NCBI GenBank assembly: GCA_947259725.1
Contig: CAMYNM010000009.1
Span: 1-64,000, forward strand
DNA length: 64,000 nucleotides
Direction: 5' to 3'
From: CALZIK01 sp945787635
GTDB taxonomy: Bacteria; Acidobacteriota; Thermoanaerobaculia; Multivoradales; JAHEKO01
The notes beneath the pieces were generated by a model. The model saw only the letters and a program-made list of their open reading frames with translations. It did no database searches and had not been told where the DNA came from. The translations under genes and the position numbers were made by a program. Shown here piece by piece: positions 49,201 to 58,318 of the stretch (position 1 is its first letter; every line of letters starts with the position of its first letter).

Positions 49201-49966
49201 CCAGGCCGGCGGCGGAAACGCCTTCGAATGCGAAGTAGGACAGCGCCTCGGCGACCTGCTGCGGGCTCTTGCCGTAGGTCGCCAGCTCGAGCAGGGGCGA
49301 GTCGGACAACTCTTCCTCCGCATAAGCTTGCTTTACGCGCGTTTCGACCACGGCGCGGACGATTTCTTCGAGCCGGTCTCCACGAGCGTCGATTGCGAAC
49401 TCCGGGTGCAGGCCGGCTTCGAGCGGATGCCGGCGCAGGAGAGCGTGGCAAAAGGCGTGGATGGTGCTCGCGGTCAGCCGGTCGAGCTGTCCAAGAAGCG
49501 CGCGGGCGCGCCGCGAGAGAGTCTCCGCTCCGACGGCGTCTCCGGTGGAGCCGGTGATCAACGCGGGGTCGAAGCCCGGCGCTTCGATCGCTCCGGTGGC
49601 CACCCGTGCGAGTCGCTCGGCCACGCGGCTCGCCATCTCGGCCGCCGCCGCCTCGGTGAAGGTGATCGCGACGACGCTCTCGAGGGCCCTAGCGGCGATC
49701 GCCTCCGCGGCGGGCTCGGTGGCGACGGACGACTGACGGGTCTTCGATTTCGCGGGCTCCCGGACTCGCGTCGCCTCGTGGTCACGGATCTCGGCTGCGG
49801 CGCCGTCCCATCCCGGGCCCAGCACCCACGAGAGCACCCGCGCGACCAAAATGGTCGTCTTGCCGGTTCCGGCGCCGGCTTCGACGATGACCGGGCGGTC
49901 GAAGACGGTCTGGGCCGCGCGCCGCGCCGCCCGATCTCTGGCTTCCGGCGTCTTCGGAGCCGTCAT
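46241..49966 (-). CDS. addA: AddA/RecB-like UvrD-family helicase-nuclease
   Basis: About 1241 residues, typical of AddA. Superfamily 1A motifs in order: Walker A VEAGAGTGKTTILVARVL near residue 30, Walker B QLLVDEFQDTDRLQ, motif III GDPKQSIYGWRNAD, motif V VMTIHKAKGLEFGHVYLAQ and motif VI LYVALTRAQRRLVLVG. The C-terminal PD-(D/E)XK nuclease block has GTIDLLLEDSEGRFTIVDYKTDR. With AddB it processes double-strand breaks for RecA loading. The ATG overlaps the addB stop (ATGA). The frame extends about 56 codons upstream inside addB, but that part is a shadow. Confidence 0.92.
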   Translation of the reverse strand: MTAPKTPEARDRAARRAAQTVFDRPVIVEAGAGTGKTTILVARVLSWVLGPGWDGAAAEIRDHEATRVREPAKSKTRQSSVATEPAAEAIAARALESVVAITFTEAAAAEMASRVAERLARVATGAIEAPGFDPALITGSTGDAVGAETLSRRARALLGQLDRLTASTIHAFCHALLRRHPLEAGLHPEFAIDARGDRLEEIVRAVVETRVKQAYAEEELSDSPLLELATYGKSPQQVAEALSYFAFEGVSAAGLESDPFRPERVGAIAADLRRTVTRFLEIADGDLANIKRTQNPARVERALEDTLEILKAAASDRAEGLELAQRLCKSLSSIWDGPPWTHLKKWAKEKFGKSETETFGDRLTPLAEQAAELAQRISYLRNAQPAFLDVARRALSPLLQEVEREARATGVVNFQALLREAWRLLREHRRILHRERRGIRQLLVDEFQDTDRLQCDIVELLALSGDPTDHSIGLFIVGDPKQSIYGWRNADLEAYDRLVELALAAGGERYPLVRNFRSHAEILAEVERAIEPIMKQEPGLQPAFESLVASAPTEAIAGAAGGRWSAVEYWVSWHPRWRGKTRHADAAEIEARAIAADIRNLHDTGTPWNDCALLLRSASRVDTYLEGFRDAGVPFVVTSDKQYFRRREVIDASALIRCVVSPTDHVALLTWMRSPIVGVPDAALIPLWSRGFPKLLTELEGADSTGVLAELETAIRETARLLEQVPDEQLPGLARVRGWEELLIRSVRALAELRSAFRDQPSDRFIERLRWIFLSEPIEGARYLGRYRVANLDRLFRSIQTGLEIRGGDVQTVLRLLRRSVGLALEAEEALPKDAAEDAVQVMTIHKAKGLEFGHVYLAQLHAEGRGSERSTFDADRRWDSLGELEYVLFDAPTLGFDAVERHRERVSAAEQVRTLYVALTRAQRRLVLVGNWPEKGRSGWSSQPTYVELLGRRHEHPVSIDKLATAAGLLDEGVLDAAGVRWKFPGLRAKSESPEPRSAAIGLPSAKQVRAASERLSALRLTARERMERPYLAQAAQAAQEALGDSDRSAVKPAAASSPFGRHTAMAIGKTIHHALETWDLRADPSAEHERQTSRLRAHFENLVSGEELEPGWAAVEELLDRFRRGTLLERLISAPGAVVARELPILMPSADSNDRGGGTPIAGISGTIDLLLEDSEGRFTIVDYKTDRVESDDEVRSRAELYAPQLGTYARALGESLGLSDPVATQLWFLWPDRVWNFL

Positions 49967-52900
49967 TGATCGGCTCCGTCGGGAACGGCGTTCGGATCCC
50001 GCAAGTACCAGGTGCGAAGCACCGCGTCGTAGCCCGGCGCCGGCGGCCGCGCCGGTTTGTCTTTCTTCGGCCCGCGACCTGCTCCGGTCCAAGCGCGCAA
50101 GCGTCCGCGCGCTCCCGAATCTCCGCGCAGGCACGCCTCGGCGACGTCGCAGAAGCGGCAGAGTGGAGGCTCGACGTTTTGATCATGGTGAGCGAGCCGC
50201 GGGAAGAACGCCCCCTCCCGCCACACGGACAGAGTCGCGGTGAGAGCGCGGTCGAGGAGTGGCTGGATCTCCTCGTCGTTGGCGCGCACGACGATCTCGC
50301 GGTTTCTGCCTTCGTCGAGTGCCGGGCCGACGAAGACATAGCGACCGGCGTCTTCGGGGCCGCCTCCGGCGCGGGCGTAGACCGCCGCCTGGAGCCACTC
50401 GCCGGATTGAACCGCTTCGACCAGGAGCTTCCGATCCGGCTTGCGGAATCGCCCGCCGCCGCCGAGTCCCTTGCCGGTCTTGTAGTCGGTAAACAGAAGG
50501 CGATCGCGGTTGCGATCGACCCGGTCGGCTTTGAACGCGATCCTTGCGGCCGGCCGGCCGAACTCGATGTCGCCGTAGAGCTCGCTCGCCAGGACGGTGA
50601 AGCGGCTGCCGGCGTCGGTCCAATCGAGCTCTCTGGCCAGCTCGAGATGTCGGCTGCACACCGAGGCCAGAACCCGGTCGAAGCCGGGAAGCGTGATTCC
50701 CTGGCCGAAGGCCACGACCCGCGCGTTCTCGAGCAACAGGGTCTCGAGCTCGGCCGGTTCGGGCCATTGCACCTGAATGCCCTGGGCCCCTCGGGCCTGC
50801 TCGAGATCGTCCACCTGGGTCCCGAGCCCCCTGTCGACGACCTCTTCGAGCACGCGATGGACCAGATTGCCGATCAGCAGCGGGTTGACGCCCGGGAGAA
50901 CCTCGAGAGGGTCGGGGAGCTGCTCGACACGCAGTACCCGTTCGACGAAGGTACGCCACGGACAGCGAGCGATCTGCTCCAGGGTGGTGACGAAGAGACG
51001 CTCGCGGTTTCTGGGGTCGGCTTCCTCGAGCTGTGGCCCGACGAAGCCGAAGTACGGTCCGAGACTCGAATAGACGGTCTCTCCGGATTCGGTTCCTCGC
51101 ACTGGGTCTATCTCGTCGAGGACGTGCAGGCGGACCTCGGCGAGGTCGGCTCCGGGCTCGTCGCCGGACGAGAAACGAGCCCGGCCTTCCTGTTCGGCGA
51201 GACCCAGGAGCTCGGCGAACTGTTCACGGCTGCCGTGGGTGCCGGCGACGATCGCGCTCTCGAACGCGGGTCGGTTGATCTTCACCGGATCCGATTGCGG
51301 CGAGTGGCTATATACCGGTTGTGCCGCGATCGGAGCATGAGGCGTGTCACCGGCCCGGTTGCTCGACCAGCGAATGCGCTCGACGAGAGGGGATGGCGTG
51401 CGCAGCGCGTGCTCGTCGTCGACCTCGAGCCACGAGCACACCAGACGCGGGCTCGAGTGCACCAATTGGGCGAAGAGGTATCGCTCCTCGTCGAAGCCGG
51501 GGAGTTTTCGTTGCAGATCGGGAAGCACGCCGAAACCGTGCCGTGAGATGACTTCGCGCAGGCGGTCGGGGAGCAGCGGATCCTCTTGAATCACTCTGGG
51601 GAAGACGCCTCGGTTGAGGCCCAGAATGAAGAGAGAATCGAAGGTCCTGGACCGGGCCTCGACCACGTCGAGCACTTGCACGCCGCCGCCGTGGCCGCCG
51701 AGCTCGGTCGAGCCGAAGCTCTCGAAGCGGTTGCCGATCAGATTGGCGAACTCGTGAAAATCGAGCTCGACCGCGTCCGGAATGCTCCCCGACCAAGTCT
51801 CGAGCTCCGCCATCAGCGTTCGAGCGAGCCCGGACCGGGGGCTCCAACCCAGAAGCTCCGAGATCAGTGAGCGCAGCGCTTCGAGGTGATCCCCGAGGAC
51901 CTTGTGACGGCTCCATCCCGAAAGCCGCCGGGCAAGCTCCCGCGCGTTCGATACCGCGTCCTCGAGCTGTGCCGTCGCCAGGTAGCGGTGGCCCGCTCGG
52001 GGTTCGCCGGCCCCGGCCTCGAAGCCGGTGCGAACCGGCAGGGGAAGGCCGCGCGAACCGCCCCCTCCGGAGCGGATATAGCGCCGAACGTCGAGGACAG
52101 CCGCCTCGGAGAGGCGCGCGATGCCGAGCGCGTGGAACCCGAGCTCGAGGTCATTGCGCAGGCCGGAGGGCAGGCTGCGGGCATCGAGCCAGCGTTCGAG
52201 GGTGACCTGCTTGCCCTGTTTGAGGATCTCGAGGACCGCGCTGATTCGAAACGCGCTGGGGTGTGGCGGCCCGTTGCGGGCGACCCCGGAGAACGGAACG
52301 CCCAGCCGGTCGAAATGGGTGCGAATTGCCGTTTGATAGCCGCTGAGCCGGCGGCTGACGACGCCGATTCGCTCCGGCCGGGCGCCGGATTCGATCAGGC
52401 CGCCGATTCGCAGAGCGACTTCGCGCACCTCGGCGTCGGCGCCGACCGCGTGAAACATCTCGATCTCCGGAGGCGACGCCGACCGATCGTCCGACTCCGA
52501 GACCAGCGCGGCGGCGATCCGCTCCCGGTAAGTGCGCGCGAAGCGAACGCCGCTGTCGGTGACGGTAGGGTCGATCGGGTCCGGAGGATCGTCGAGGAGC
52601 ACCGCGCCTCCGAAGGTCTGGACCAGGGCGAGAAGGAAATCGGTGGTCAAACCGGTGGCGTCGTTGTAGCCGTAGACCAGGACCGCGCTCGACGGCAGCA
52701 GTTCCGGATCCTGCTTGATGAGGCCGGTGGCTGCCTGGAGGAGATGCGAGCTACGGCCGAGGCCCTGCTCGGCGAGGGTCGTCGAGGTGCGCGCGGCGAC
52801 TCGAATGAGACTCTTGGCGCGCTCGACCTCGAACGGCGTCGCGGTCTTGGTGCCCTCGGCCTCGAGGACCTCCTCGAGGGCTTCGACGTGCGCCGGGTCG

Positions 52901-53325
52901 AGACCGGCGTCGAGAAGATCGCTCACCGAGGCCAGGATCGACGCGTAGCCGTCCTTGAGATGGTCGAGAGTGCGTCGCAAAGAGGTTTCTTCGAAGGCCA
53001 GGCGGCGAGCGAAAAGAGGAAACAGGTCGGTCGAGATGGCCGCCGGCTGCCCGGCGCGTTCGGTGATCGAGACCGCGAGCCCGTGATGGGTGCGGCAATC
53101 GAGACCGCAGACCGCGCGGTTGCGGTGAGCGAGCACGCGCTCGAGAACGTGGAGCCTGAGGCTCTTGGAAGGCACTACCAGCCGGATCGGGCGCGATAGC
53201 AGTTCGGTTCCGAAGCTCTCGAAGAGTTCGTCGAGCCGCCGCAGGAGGAGCGCCTCGCAGAGCCTGGGGCCGGCGGTGGTGAGTGCTTGCGCCGGCGGTC
53301 CCCACTGAAATTCGGCTTGCTGCAA
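49963..53325 (-). CDS. addB: AddB-like helicase-nuclease subunit with iron-sulfur staple
   Basis: About 1120 residues. The N-terminal helicase-like part is degenerate (no clear Walker A), as in AddB. The C-terminal nuclease motif is LFTDYKTGKG. The four cysteines of the AddB iron-sulfur staple are seen: one in IARCPWRTFVERVL and three in PLCRFCDVAEAC. It pairs with addA through a four-base overlap. The frame is open to 53406, but I place the start at TTG 53325, which has GGAG 7 bases upstream; TTG 53355 and the 53406 start would run into the divergent gene's promoter. The N-terminus is therefore uncertain by up to 27 residues. Confidence 0.85.
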   Translation of the reverse strand: MQQAEFQWGPPAQALTTAGPRLCEALLLRRLDELFESFGTELLSRPIRLVVPSKSLRLHVLERVLAHRNRAVCGLDCRTHHGLAVSITERAGQPAAISTDLFPLFARRLAFEETSLRRTLDHLKDGYASILASVSDLLDAGLDPAHVEALEEVLEAEGTKTATPFEVERAKSLIRVAARTSTTLAEQGLGRSSHLLQAATGLIKQDPELLPSSAVLVYGYNDATGLTTDFLLALVQTFGGAVLLDDPPDPIDPTVTDSGVRFARTYRERIAAALVSESDDRSASPPEIEMFHAVGADAEVREVALRIGGLIESGARPERIGVVSRRLSGYQTAIRTHFDRLGVPFSGVARNGPPHPSAFRISAVLEILKQGKQVTLERWLDARSLPSGLRNDLELGFHALGIARLSEAAVLDVRRYIRSGGGGSRGLPLPVRTGFEAGAGEPRAGHRYLATAQLEDAVSNARELARRLSGWSRHKVLGDHLEALRSLISELLGWSPRSGLARTLMAELETWSGSIPDAVELDFHEFANLIGNRFESFGSTELGGHGGGVQVLDVVEARSRTFDSLFILGLNRGVFPRVIQEDPLLPDRLREVISRHGFGVLPDLQRKLPGFDEERYLFAQLVHSSPRLVCSWLEVDDEHALRTPSPLVERIRWSSNRAGDTPHAPIAAQPVYSHSPQSDPVKINRPAFESAIVAGTHGSREQFAELLGLAEQEGRARFSSGDEPGADLAEVRLHVLDEIDPVRGTESGETVYSSLGPYFGFVGPQLEEADPRNRERLFVTTLEQIARCPWRTFVERVLRVEQLPDPLEVLPGVNPLLIGNLVHRVLEEVVDRGLGTQVDDLEQARGAQGIQVQWPEPAELETLLLENARVVAFGQGITLPGFDRVLASVCSRHLELARELDWTDAGSRFTVLASELYGDIEFGRPAARIAFKADRVDRNRDRLLFTDYKTGKGLGGGGRFRKPDRKLLVEAVQSGEWLQAAVYARAGGGPEDAGRYVFVGPALDEGRNREIVVRANDEEIQPLLDRALTATLSVWREGAFFPRLAHHDQNVEPPLCRFCDVAEACLRGDSGARGRLRAWTGAGRGPKKDKPARPPAPGYDAVLRTWYLRDPNAVPDGADQ

Positions 53326-53374
53326 CCTCGCTCTCCGTTGGCTATTCGACCACAAATGAGGACACAATACGCGG

Positions 53375-54037
53375 GTGTTTCGCCTGCCGATTCTCGAGCC
53401 CACCACGGTTGTGACCGACTACCTCTTGGGAACCCTGGGACTGGTTCTCGGGTACCGGCTCTGGCGCCGCACGGGTGGCGATTCGAATCGGCGGCTCTGG
53501 GCCGCGGCGCTGGTGGCTATGGCGGTCGCGGCGTTCGCCGGCGGCACCGCGCACGGCTTCGCCGATCGTTTCGGTGCTTCGGGGCTCTGGATCCTGTGGC
53601 GGATCACCGTGTGGAGCATTGGGGTCGCCAGCCTGTCGATCGCGGTGGCGGCGGCGCGGTTCGCGCTTCCCAGACCGTGGGTGGGTCTCGCGGTCGGCTT
53701 GTTCGGCCTGCAGTTCGCGGCCTACGCCCTGTGGATGCTCCGCCACGACAGCTTCGGGTACGTCATCCTCGAATACGTTCCGGCCATGCTGTTCGCGCTC
53801 GTGGTCGCGGCGTGGCAGTGGTGGAGCCGCCGCTGGGCCGGCGGGCCCTGGGTCGTCGTCGGGATCCTCGTGAGTCTTGCCGCGGCCGGCGTGCAGGCCA
53901 GTGGCTTTTCCCTCCACAAGCACTTCAACCACAACGATCTGTATCATGTGATCCAGATGGTCGGCGTCTATCTGCTCTACCGCGGAGGTGCGCAGATAGG
54001 CGTCACGAATCCGGCCGACGTTCGTATGACAGTGTGA
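53375..54037 (+). CDS. Seven-helix membrane protein, possibly CREST/ceramidase-like
   Basis: 220 residues with about seven transmembrane segments. Conserved-looking polar residues occur inside helices: EPTTVVTDY in the first, GGTAHGFADRF in the second, and SGFSLHKHFNHNDLYHVIQM in the last, with HxxxxH spacing. This layout is like the CREST superfamily of membrane hydrolases (alkaline ceramidase, PAQR), which place His and Asp at a zinc site; the match is by pattern only. It starts at GTG, divergent from addB, 10 bases upstream of the exporter operon, so it may be its first gene. Confidence 0.6.
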   Translation: MFRLPILEPTTVVTDYLLGTLGLVLGYRLWRRTGGDSNRRLWAAALVAMAVAAFAGGTAHGFADRFGASGLWILWRITVWSIGVASLSIAVAAARFALPRPWVGLAVGLFGLQFAAYALWMLRHDSFGYVILEYVPAMLFALVVAAWQWWSRRWAGGPWVVVGILVSLAAAGVQASGFSLHKHFNHNDLYHVIQMVGVYLLYRGGAQIGVTNPADVRMTV

Positions 54038-54047
54038 GCGCAAGAGG

Positions 54048-55259
54048 ATGAGTGATATTGGCGAGCGGCTCGAGAGCCTGAAGATCGACCGCGAGGAGAC
54101 GGTGGAGGCGCGGCGCAAGCCGTGGATCCTCCTGGCCGCTCTGGGCGTTATTCTGGTGATCGCCGCGTTTTGGTGGAGCCAAAGGTCGGGAGCCGCGGTG
54201 GTCGAGCTCGCCACCGCGCGGGAGGTGACCGTCGGTGGCCGCCAGACGGTCTTGAACGCCTCCGGATACGTCACCGCTCGCCGCCAGGCTACGGTGTCGT
54301 CCAAGGTCACCGGCAAAGTCCGAGAGGTCCTGATCGAGGAGGGCATGACGGTCACCGAAGGGCAGGTGCTGGCGCGTCTCGACGACTCGAATTCCGGTGC
54401 GGCCGTCAACCTCGCCGCGGCGCAGCTGCGCGCGGCCCGAACCGATCTCGAAGAGACCCGGGTGCGAATAGCAGAGGCGGAGCTCGATCTCGGCCGGGTC
54501 GAGAAGCTCGTCATCGACCAGGTCTCGAGTCAGGCCGAGCTCGACCGGGCGCGCGCCCAGGTGGATTCTCTCGCCGCGCGGCTCGAGAGCCAGAAGGAGA
54601 GCGTGCGGGTAGCCGAGCGCAGCCTTGCCCTGGCTCGTCAGGCCCTCGACGACACCGTGATCCGAGCGCCCTTCGAGGGCGTGGTGGTGGCCAAGAACGC
54701 TCAGCCCGGAGAGATGATCTCGCCGATGTCCTCGGGTGGATTCACGCGAACCGGCATCGGCACCATCGTCGACATGACGTCCCTCGAGATCGAGGTCGAT
54801 GTCAACGAGGCCTATATCAACCGGGTGAAACCAGGGCAGCGGGTTGAATCGACCCTTGATTCCTACCCGGAGTGGAAGATTCCGAGCAGCGTGATCGCCA
54901 TCATCCCGACCGCGGACAGGAGCACCGCGACGGTCAAGGTCCGGATCGCCTTCGATAAGCTCGATTCGCGGATCCTGCCCGACATGGGAGTCAAGGTCGC
55001 CTTCCAGGGCGTCGAGGACGCCGGCGGCACCGGAAGCTCGGCCGTGGTCGTGCCCAGGAGCGCGGTGCGCCAGGACGGCAACACGAATCTGGTGTTCGTT
55101 TTCTTTGACGAAAAGGTCGAGCGCCGCGCGGTGCGGTTGGGCGACACCAACGAAGAGGAAGCCATGGTGCTTTCGGGCTTGAGCGCAGGTGAGCGGGTCG
55201 TGATGGGAGCCCCGGACGGCCTCGCTGACGGCGACGAGGTGAAGGAGAACAACGAATGA
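54048..55259 (+). CDS. Periplasmic adaptor (HlyD/MacA-like) of an ABC exporter
   Basis: 403 residues. One transmembrane helix (ILLAALGVILVIAAFWW) is followed by the barrel-sandwich/lipoyl half (ASGYVTARRQATVSSKVTGKVREVLIEEGMTVTEGQVLARLDD), a long alpha hairpin (about 120-200), the second lipoyl half (DTVIRAPFEGVVVAKNAQPGEMI) and beta-barrel and membrane-proximal domains. This is the MacA/HlyD adaptor build. The stop overlaps the ATPase start (ATGA), and two permease genes follow, so it forms a tripartite MacAB-like efflux or lipid-export system. No TolC is in the window. Confidence 0.92.
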   Translation: MSDIGERLESLKIDREETVEARRKPWILLAALGVILVIAAFWWSQRSGAAVVELATAREVTVGGRQTVLNASGYVTARRQATVSSKVTGKVREVLIEEGMTVTEGQVLARLDDSNSGAAVNLAAAQLRAARTDLEETRVRIAEAELDLGRVEKLVIDQVSSQAELDRARAQVDSLAARLESQKESVRVAERSLALARQALDDTVIRAPFEGVVVAKNAQPGEMISPMSSGGFTRTGIGTIVDMTSLEIEVDVNEAYINRVKPGQRVESTLDSYPEWKIPSSVIAIIPTADRSTATVKVRIAFDKLDSRILPDMGVKVAFQGVEDAGGTGSSAVVVPRSAVRQDGNTNLVFVFFDEKVERRAVRLGDTNEEEAMVLSGLSAGERVVMGAPDGLADGDEVKENNE

Positions 55260-55954
55260 GCCAAGACAACGGGTTGCTGGTCGACGTTCGAGGCGTGGAC
55301 AAGGTGTTCAAGCGCGGCGCCGAGAAGATTCACGTGCTGGGTGGGCTCGACCTCGAGATCCCGGAGGGCGAGTTTCTGGCGCTCATGGGTCCGTCGGGCT
55401 CGGGTAAGTCGACGCTTCTGAATCTGATCGGCGGGCTCGACAAGCCGACCCAGGGCGAGGTGCACGTCGCTGGCAAGCGGATCGACAAGCTCTCTGACCG
55501 GAAGCTGGCTTCGTGGCGCGCCCGTCATGTCGGACTGGTGTTTCAGTTCTACAATCTGCTGCCGGTCTTGAGCGCCGCTCGCAACGTCGAGCTGCCCTTG
55601 CTACTGACGCGGCTCAATTCGAAGCAGCGCAAGCAGCAGGTCGATACCGCGATGACGATCGTCGGACTTTCCCATCGCATGAAGCACTACCCACGTACGC
55701 TTTCCGGAGGCGAGCAGCAGCGGGTCGGCATCGCCCGCGCGATCGTCACCGATCCGACCCTGCTGCTTTGCGACGAGCCCACCGGCGATCTCGACCGCAA
55801 GGCGGGAGACGAGGTTCTCGAGTTGCTGCAGACGCTGAACGAGAGCCAGGGCAAAACGATCGTCATGGTGACCCACGACCCGCACGCCGCGGCCCGGGCG
55901 TCGCGAACTCTCTATCTCGATAAGGGGCAGCTCGGTGAGGAGCCGATCGAATGA
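55256..55954 (+). CDS. ABC exporter ATPase (MacB/LolD type)
   Basis: 232 residues of a stand-alone ATPase. Walker A GPSGSGKST is at 45-53, signature LSGGEQQRVGIARAI, Walker B LLLCDEPTGDLD and switch histidine MVTHDP are intact. VFQFYNLLPVLSAARNVELPLLL is typical of the MacB/LolD family. It overlaps the adaptor and the first permease by four bases each, so the operon is tightly coupled. It powers export or extraction from the inner membrane. Confidence 0.95.
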   Translation: MSQDNGLLVDVRGVDKVFKRGAEKIHVLGGLDLEIPEGEFLALMGPSGSGKSTLLNLIGGLDKPTQGEVHVAGKRIDKLSDRKLASWRARHVGLVFQFYNLLPVLSAARNVELPLLLTRLNSKQRKQQVDTAMTIVGLSHRMKHYPRTLSGGEQQRVGIARAIVTDPTLLLCDEPTGDLDRKAGDEVLELLQTLNESQGKTIVMVTHDPHAAARASRTLYLDKGQLGEEPIE

Positions 55955-57105
55955 AGTATTTGAGACTCATCCTCAGCAATCTCAAGCGCAAGAAGCTGCG
56001 CACGACCCTGACCGCTCTTTCGATTCTGGTGGCGTTCATCCTGTTCGGCTATCTGGCGGCGGTCAAGGTCGCGTTCAACCAGGGTGTCGATGTTGCGGGC
56101 ATCGACCGGCTGGTCGTCCGACACAAGGTATCGATCATCCAGTTCCTCCCCGAGAGCTACAAGGACCGGATGCTGAAGATCGACGGCGTCGATCTGGCGG
56201 TGCACGCCACCTGGTTCGGCGGGATCTACCAGAAGCCGTCCAACTTCTTCGCCCAGATGCCGGTCGATCCGGAGCCCTTCCTAGATATGTACCCCGAGTA
56301 CCTCCTCGAGCCGGAGGAGAAAAAGGCCTGGCTCGAGACCCGCACCGGGGCGATTGTTGGGCGGGTCACCGCCGACCGCTTCGGCTGGAAGGTGGGCGAT
56401 CGTATTCCGATTCAGGCCACGATCTGGACGAAGAAAGACGGCAGCAGCGCCTGGGAGTTCGACCTGGTCGGCATCTACGAGGGCGCCGAGAAGGGCACCG
56501 ACACCAGCACGTTTTTCTTCCGCCACGACTACTTTGACGAGGCCCGCCAGTGGGGCGAAGGCAACGTCGGGTGGTACTACGTGCGAGTCAAGGATCCCGA
56601 GAGGACCGCAGAGGTTGCCGCGGCCATCGACGCCGAGTTCGCCAATTCGCCCGCCGAGACCAAGGCCGAACCCGAAGGCGCCTTCTTTCAGGGCTTCGCC
56701 AATCAGGTCGGCAACATCGCGAGGATCCTGATGGCGATTCTGACCGCCGTGTTCTTTACGATCCTGCTGATCGCCGGCAACACGATGGCTCAGACCGTGC
56801 GAGAGCGCCTCAACGAGCTCGCCGTCCTAAAGGCCGTGGGCTTTACCGATCGGGGGGTGCTGGGGCTCGTTCTGGGCGAGTCGTGCCTGTTGGCCGCGAT
56901 CGGCGGCCTGATCGGGCTGGCCCTCGCCTGGGTGGCCATAACGTACGGCGGCGATCCAACCAACGGAGCCTTTCCGGTCTTTTACTTTCCGGTTCGCGAT
57001 ATCGTGATCGGCGTCCTCCTGGTTCTCTTCGTGGGTTTCGCCGCCGGAATTCTGCCGTCGATTCAGGCGCAGCGCTTGCGCATCGCCGACGCGCTTCGCA
57101 GGTAG
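55951..57105 (+). CDS. ABC exporter permease (MacB/FtsX type), first
   Basis: 384 residues: one N-terminal transmembrane helix (RTTLTALSILVAFILFGYLAAVKVAF), a large periplasmic domain of about 220 residues, then three C-terminal helices (ILMAILTAVFFTILLIAGNTMAQTV, CLLAAIGGLIGLALAWVAI, DIVIGVLLVLFVGFAAGILPS). The motif RERLNELAVLKAVGFTDRGVL is the FtsX/MacB coupling region. It is paired with the following permease to make a heterodimeric transporter. Confidence 0.92.
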   Translation: MKYLRLILSNLKRKKLRTTLTALSILVAFILFGYLAAVKVAFNQGVDVAGIDRLVVRHKVSIIQFLPESYKDRMLKIDGVDLAVHATWFGGIYQKPSNFFAQMPVDPEPFLDMYPEYLLEPEEKKAWLETRTGAIVGRVTADRFGWKVGDRIPIQATIWTKKDGSSAWEFDLVGIYEGAEKGTDTSTFFFRHDYFDEARQWGEGNVGWYYVRVKDPERTAEVAAAIDAEFANSPAETKAEPEGAFFQGFANQVGNIARILMAILTAVFFTILLIAGNTMAQTVRERLNELAVLKAVGFTDRGVLGLVLGESCLLAAIGGLIGLALAWVAITYGGDPTNGAFPVFYFPVRDIVIGVLLVLFVGFAAGILPSIQAQRLRIADALRR

Positions 57106-57117
57106 GAGGGAATCGTC

Positions 57118-58308
57118 GTGATCAACTGGTTGACCCAGATCGTCTCCGTCACCAAGTTCAGCTTGCAGTCGCTGCCGGAGCGAAAGGGCGCTGCTCTGTC
57201 GGCGATTTTTGGTATTGCCGGAGTGGTCGCGGTTCTGGTCGGCGTCCTGTCGATCGCTCAGGGCATCCGGCTGATGGTTCAGAACTCGGGCGAGCCCGAG
57301 AACGCGATCGTACTGCGCAGCGGCTCGGACTCGGAGATGATGAGTGGGTTTTCGGGCCAGCAGGCAGAGATCGTCTCCGAGGCTCCGGGCATCGCGCGCT
57401 GGGAGCAGGGGGCGATGGCGTCGCCGGAGCTGTTCGTGATCATCAATCTGCCCAAGCGCTCGACTGGAACCGACGCCAACGTTCCTCTGCGCGGAGTGTC
57501 GCTCGCGGCATTCGAGGTTCGCAGCAACCTCGAGATCACCCAGGGGAGGATGTTCCAATGGGGTCTCGCCGAGCTGGTGGTCGGCGCCGGAGCGTCGCGG
57601 GAATTCACGGGGCTCGAGCTGGGCTCGTCGATCGAGGTCGGCGGCGAGCAGTGGCCGGTTGTCGGCATCTTCGAGGCCGGCGGTGGCATCGCGGAGGGCG
57701 AGATCTGGGCCGACGCCGCGGTCGTGCAGCCCGCTTACCGCCGTGGCAACTCGTACCAGTCCGTGTACACAAAGCTCACCTCGACCGACGCGTACAGCGA
57801 GTTCAAAGATGCCCTGACCACCGATCCCCGCCTCAACGTCAAGGTCGCCCAGGCGACCGAGTTCTACTCGGAGCAATCGACGCTGCTTCGGAGCATCATC
57901 ATCGGGCTGGGATCGATCATCGCCGGGCTGATGGGCCTGGGTGCGATCTTTGGTGCACTGAACACGATGTACACCGCGGTGTCGGCGCGCACCCGTGAGA
58001 TCGCGACCCTGCGAGCGCTGGGCTTCAAATCGGGTCCGGTGGTGATCTCGGTACTGTTCGAGTCGCTCCTTTTGGCGCTCGTTGGCGGGCTCATCGGAGG
58101 GGGCTTGGCCTACGTCGCGTTCGACGGCTTCCGGGCTGCGACCATCAACTTCCAGAGCTTCAGCCAGATCGCCTTCGCCTTCGACGTCAACGCCACGCTG
58201 CTCAAGAACGGAATCCTCTACGCGGCCTTGATCGGCCTGGTCGGAGGCCTCTTTCCGGCCCTGCGGGCCGCCCGTATGCCGGTCGCGGCGGCGCTGCGCG
58301 AAGGCTAG
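57118..58308 (+). CDS. ABC exporter permease (MacB/FtsX type), second
   Basis: 396 residues with the same four-helix, large-loop build. AGGAGG precedes the GTG start. The N-terminal helix is AALSAIFGIAGVVAVLVGVLSIA; the FtsX motif is ARTREIATLRALGFKSGPV, followed by two helices and the ending ALRAARMPVAAALREG. Its periplasmic domain differs from that of the first permease, so the pair is not a recent duplication. Last gene of the exporter operon; the convergent mtgA ends 10 bases later. Confidence 0.92.
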   Translation: MINWLTQIVSVTKFSLQSLPERKGAALSAIFGIAGVVAVLVGVLSIAQGIRLMVQNSGEPENAIVLRSGSDSEMMSGFSGQQAEIVSEAPGIARWEQGAMASPELFVIINLPKRSTGTDANVPLRGVSLAAFEVRSNLEITQGRMFQWGLAELVVGAGASREFTGLELGSSIEVGGEQWPVVGIFEAGGGIAEGEIWADAAVVQPAYRRGNSYQSVYTKLTSTDAYSEFKDALTTDPRLNVKVAQATEFYSEQSTLLRSIIIGLGSIIAGLMGLGAIFGALNTMYTAVSARTREIATLRALGFKSGPVVISVLFESLLLALVGGLIGGGLAYVAFDGFRAATINFQSFSQIAFAFDVNATLLKNGILYAALIGLVGGLFPALRAARMPVAAALREG

Positions 58309-58318
58309 CGGTTCGGCC

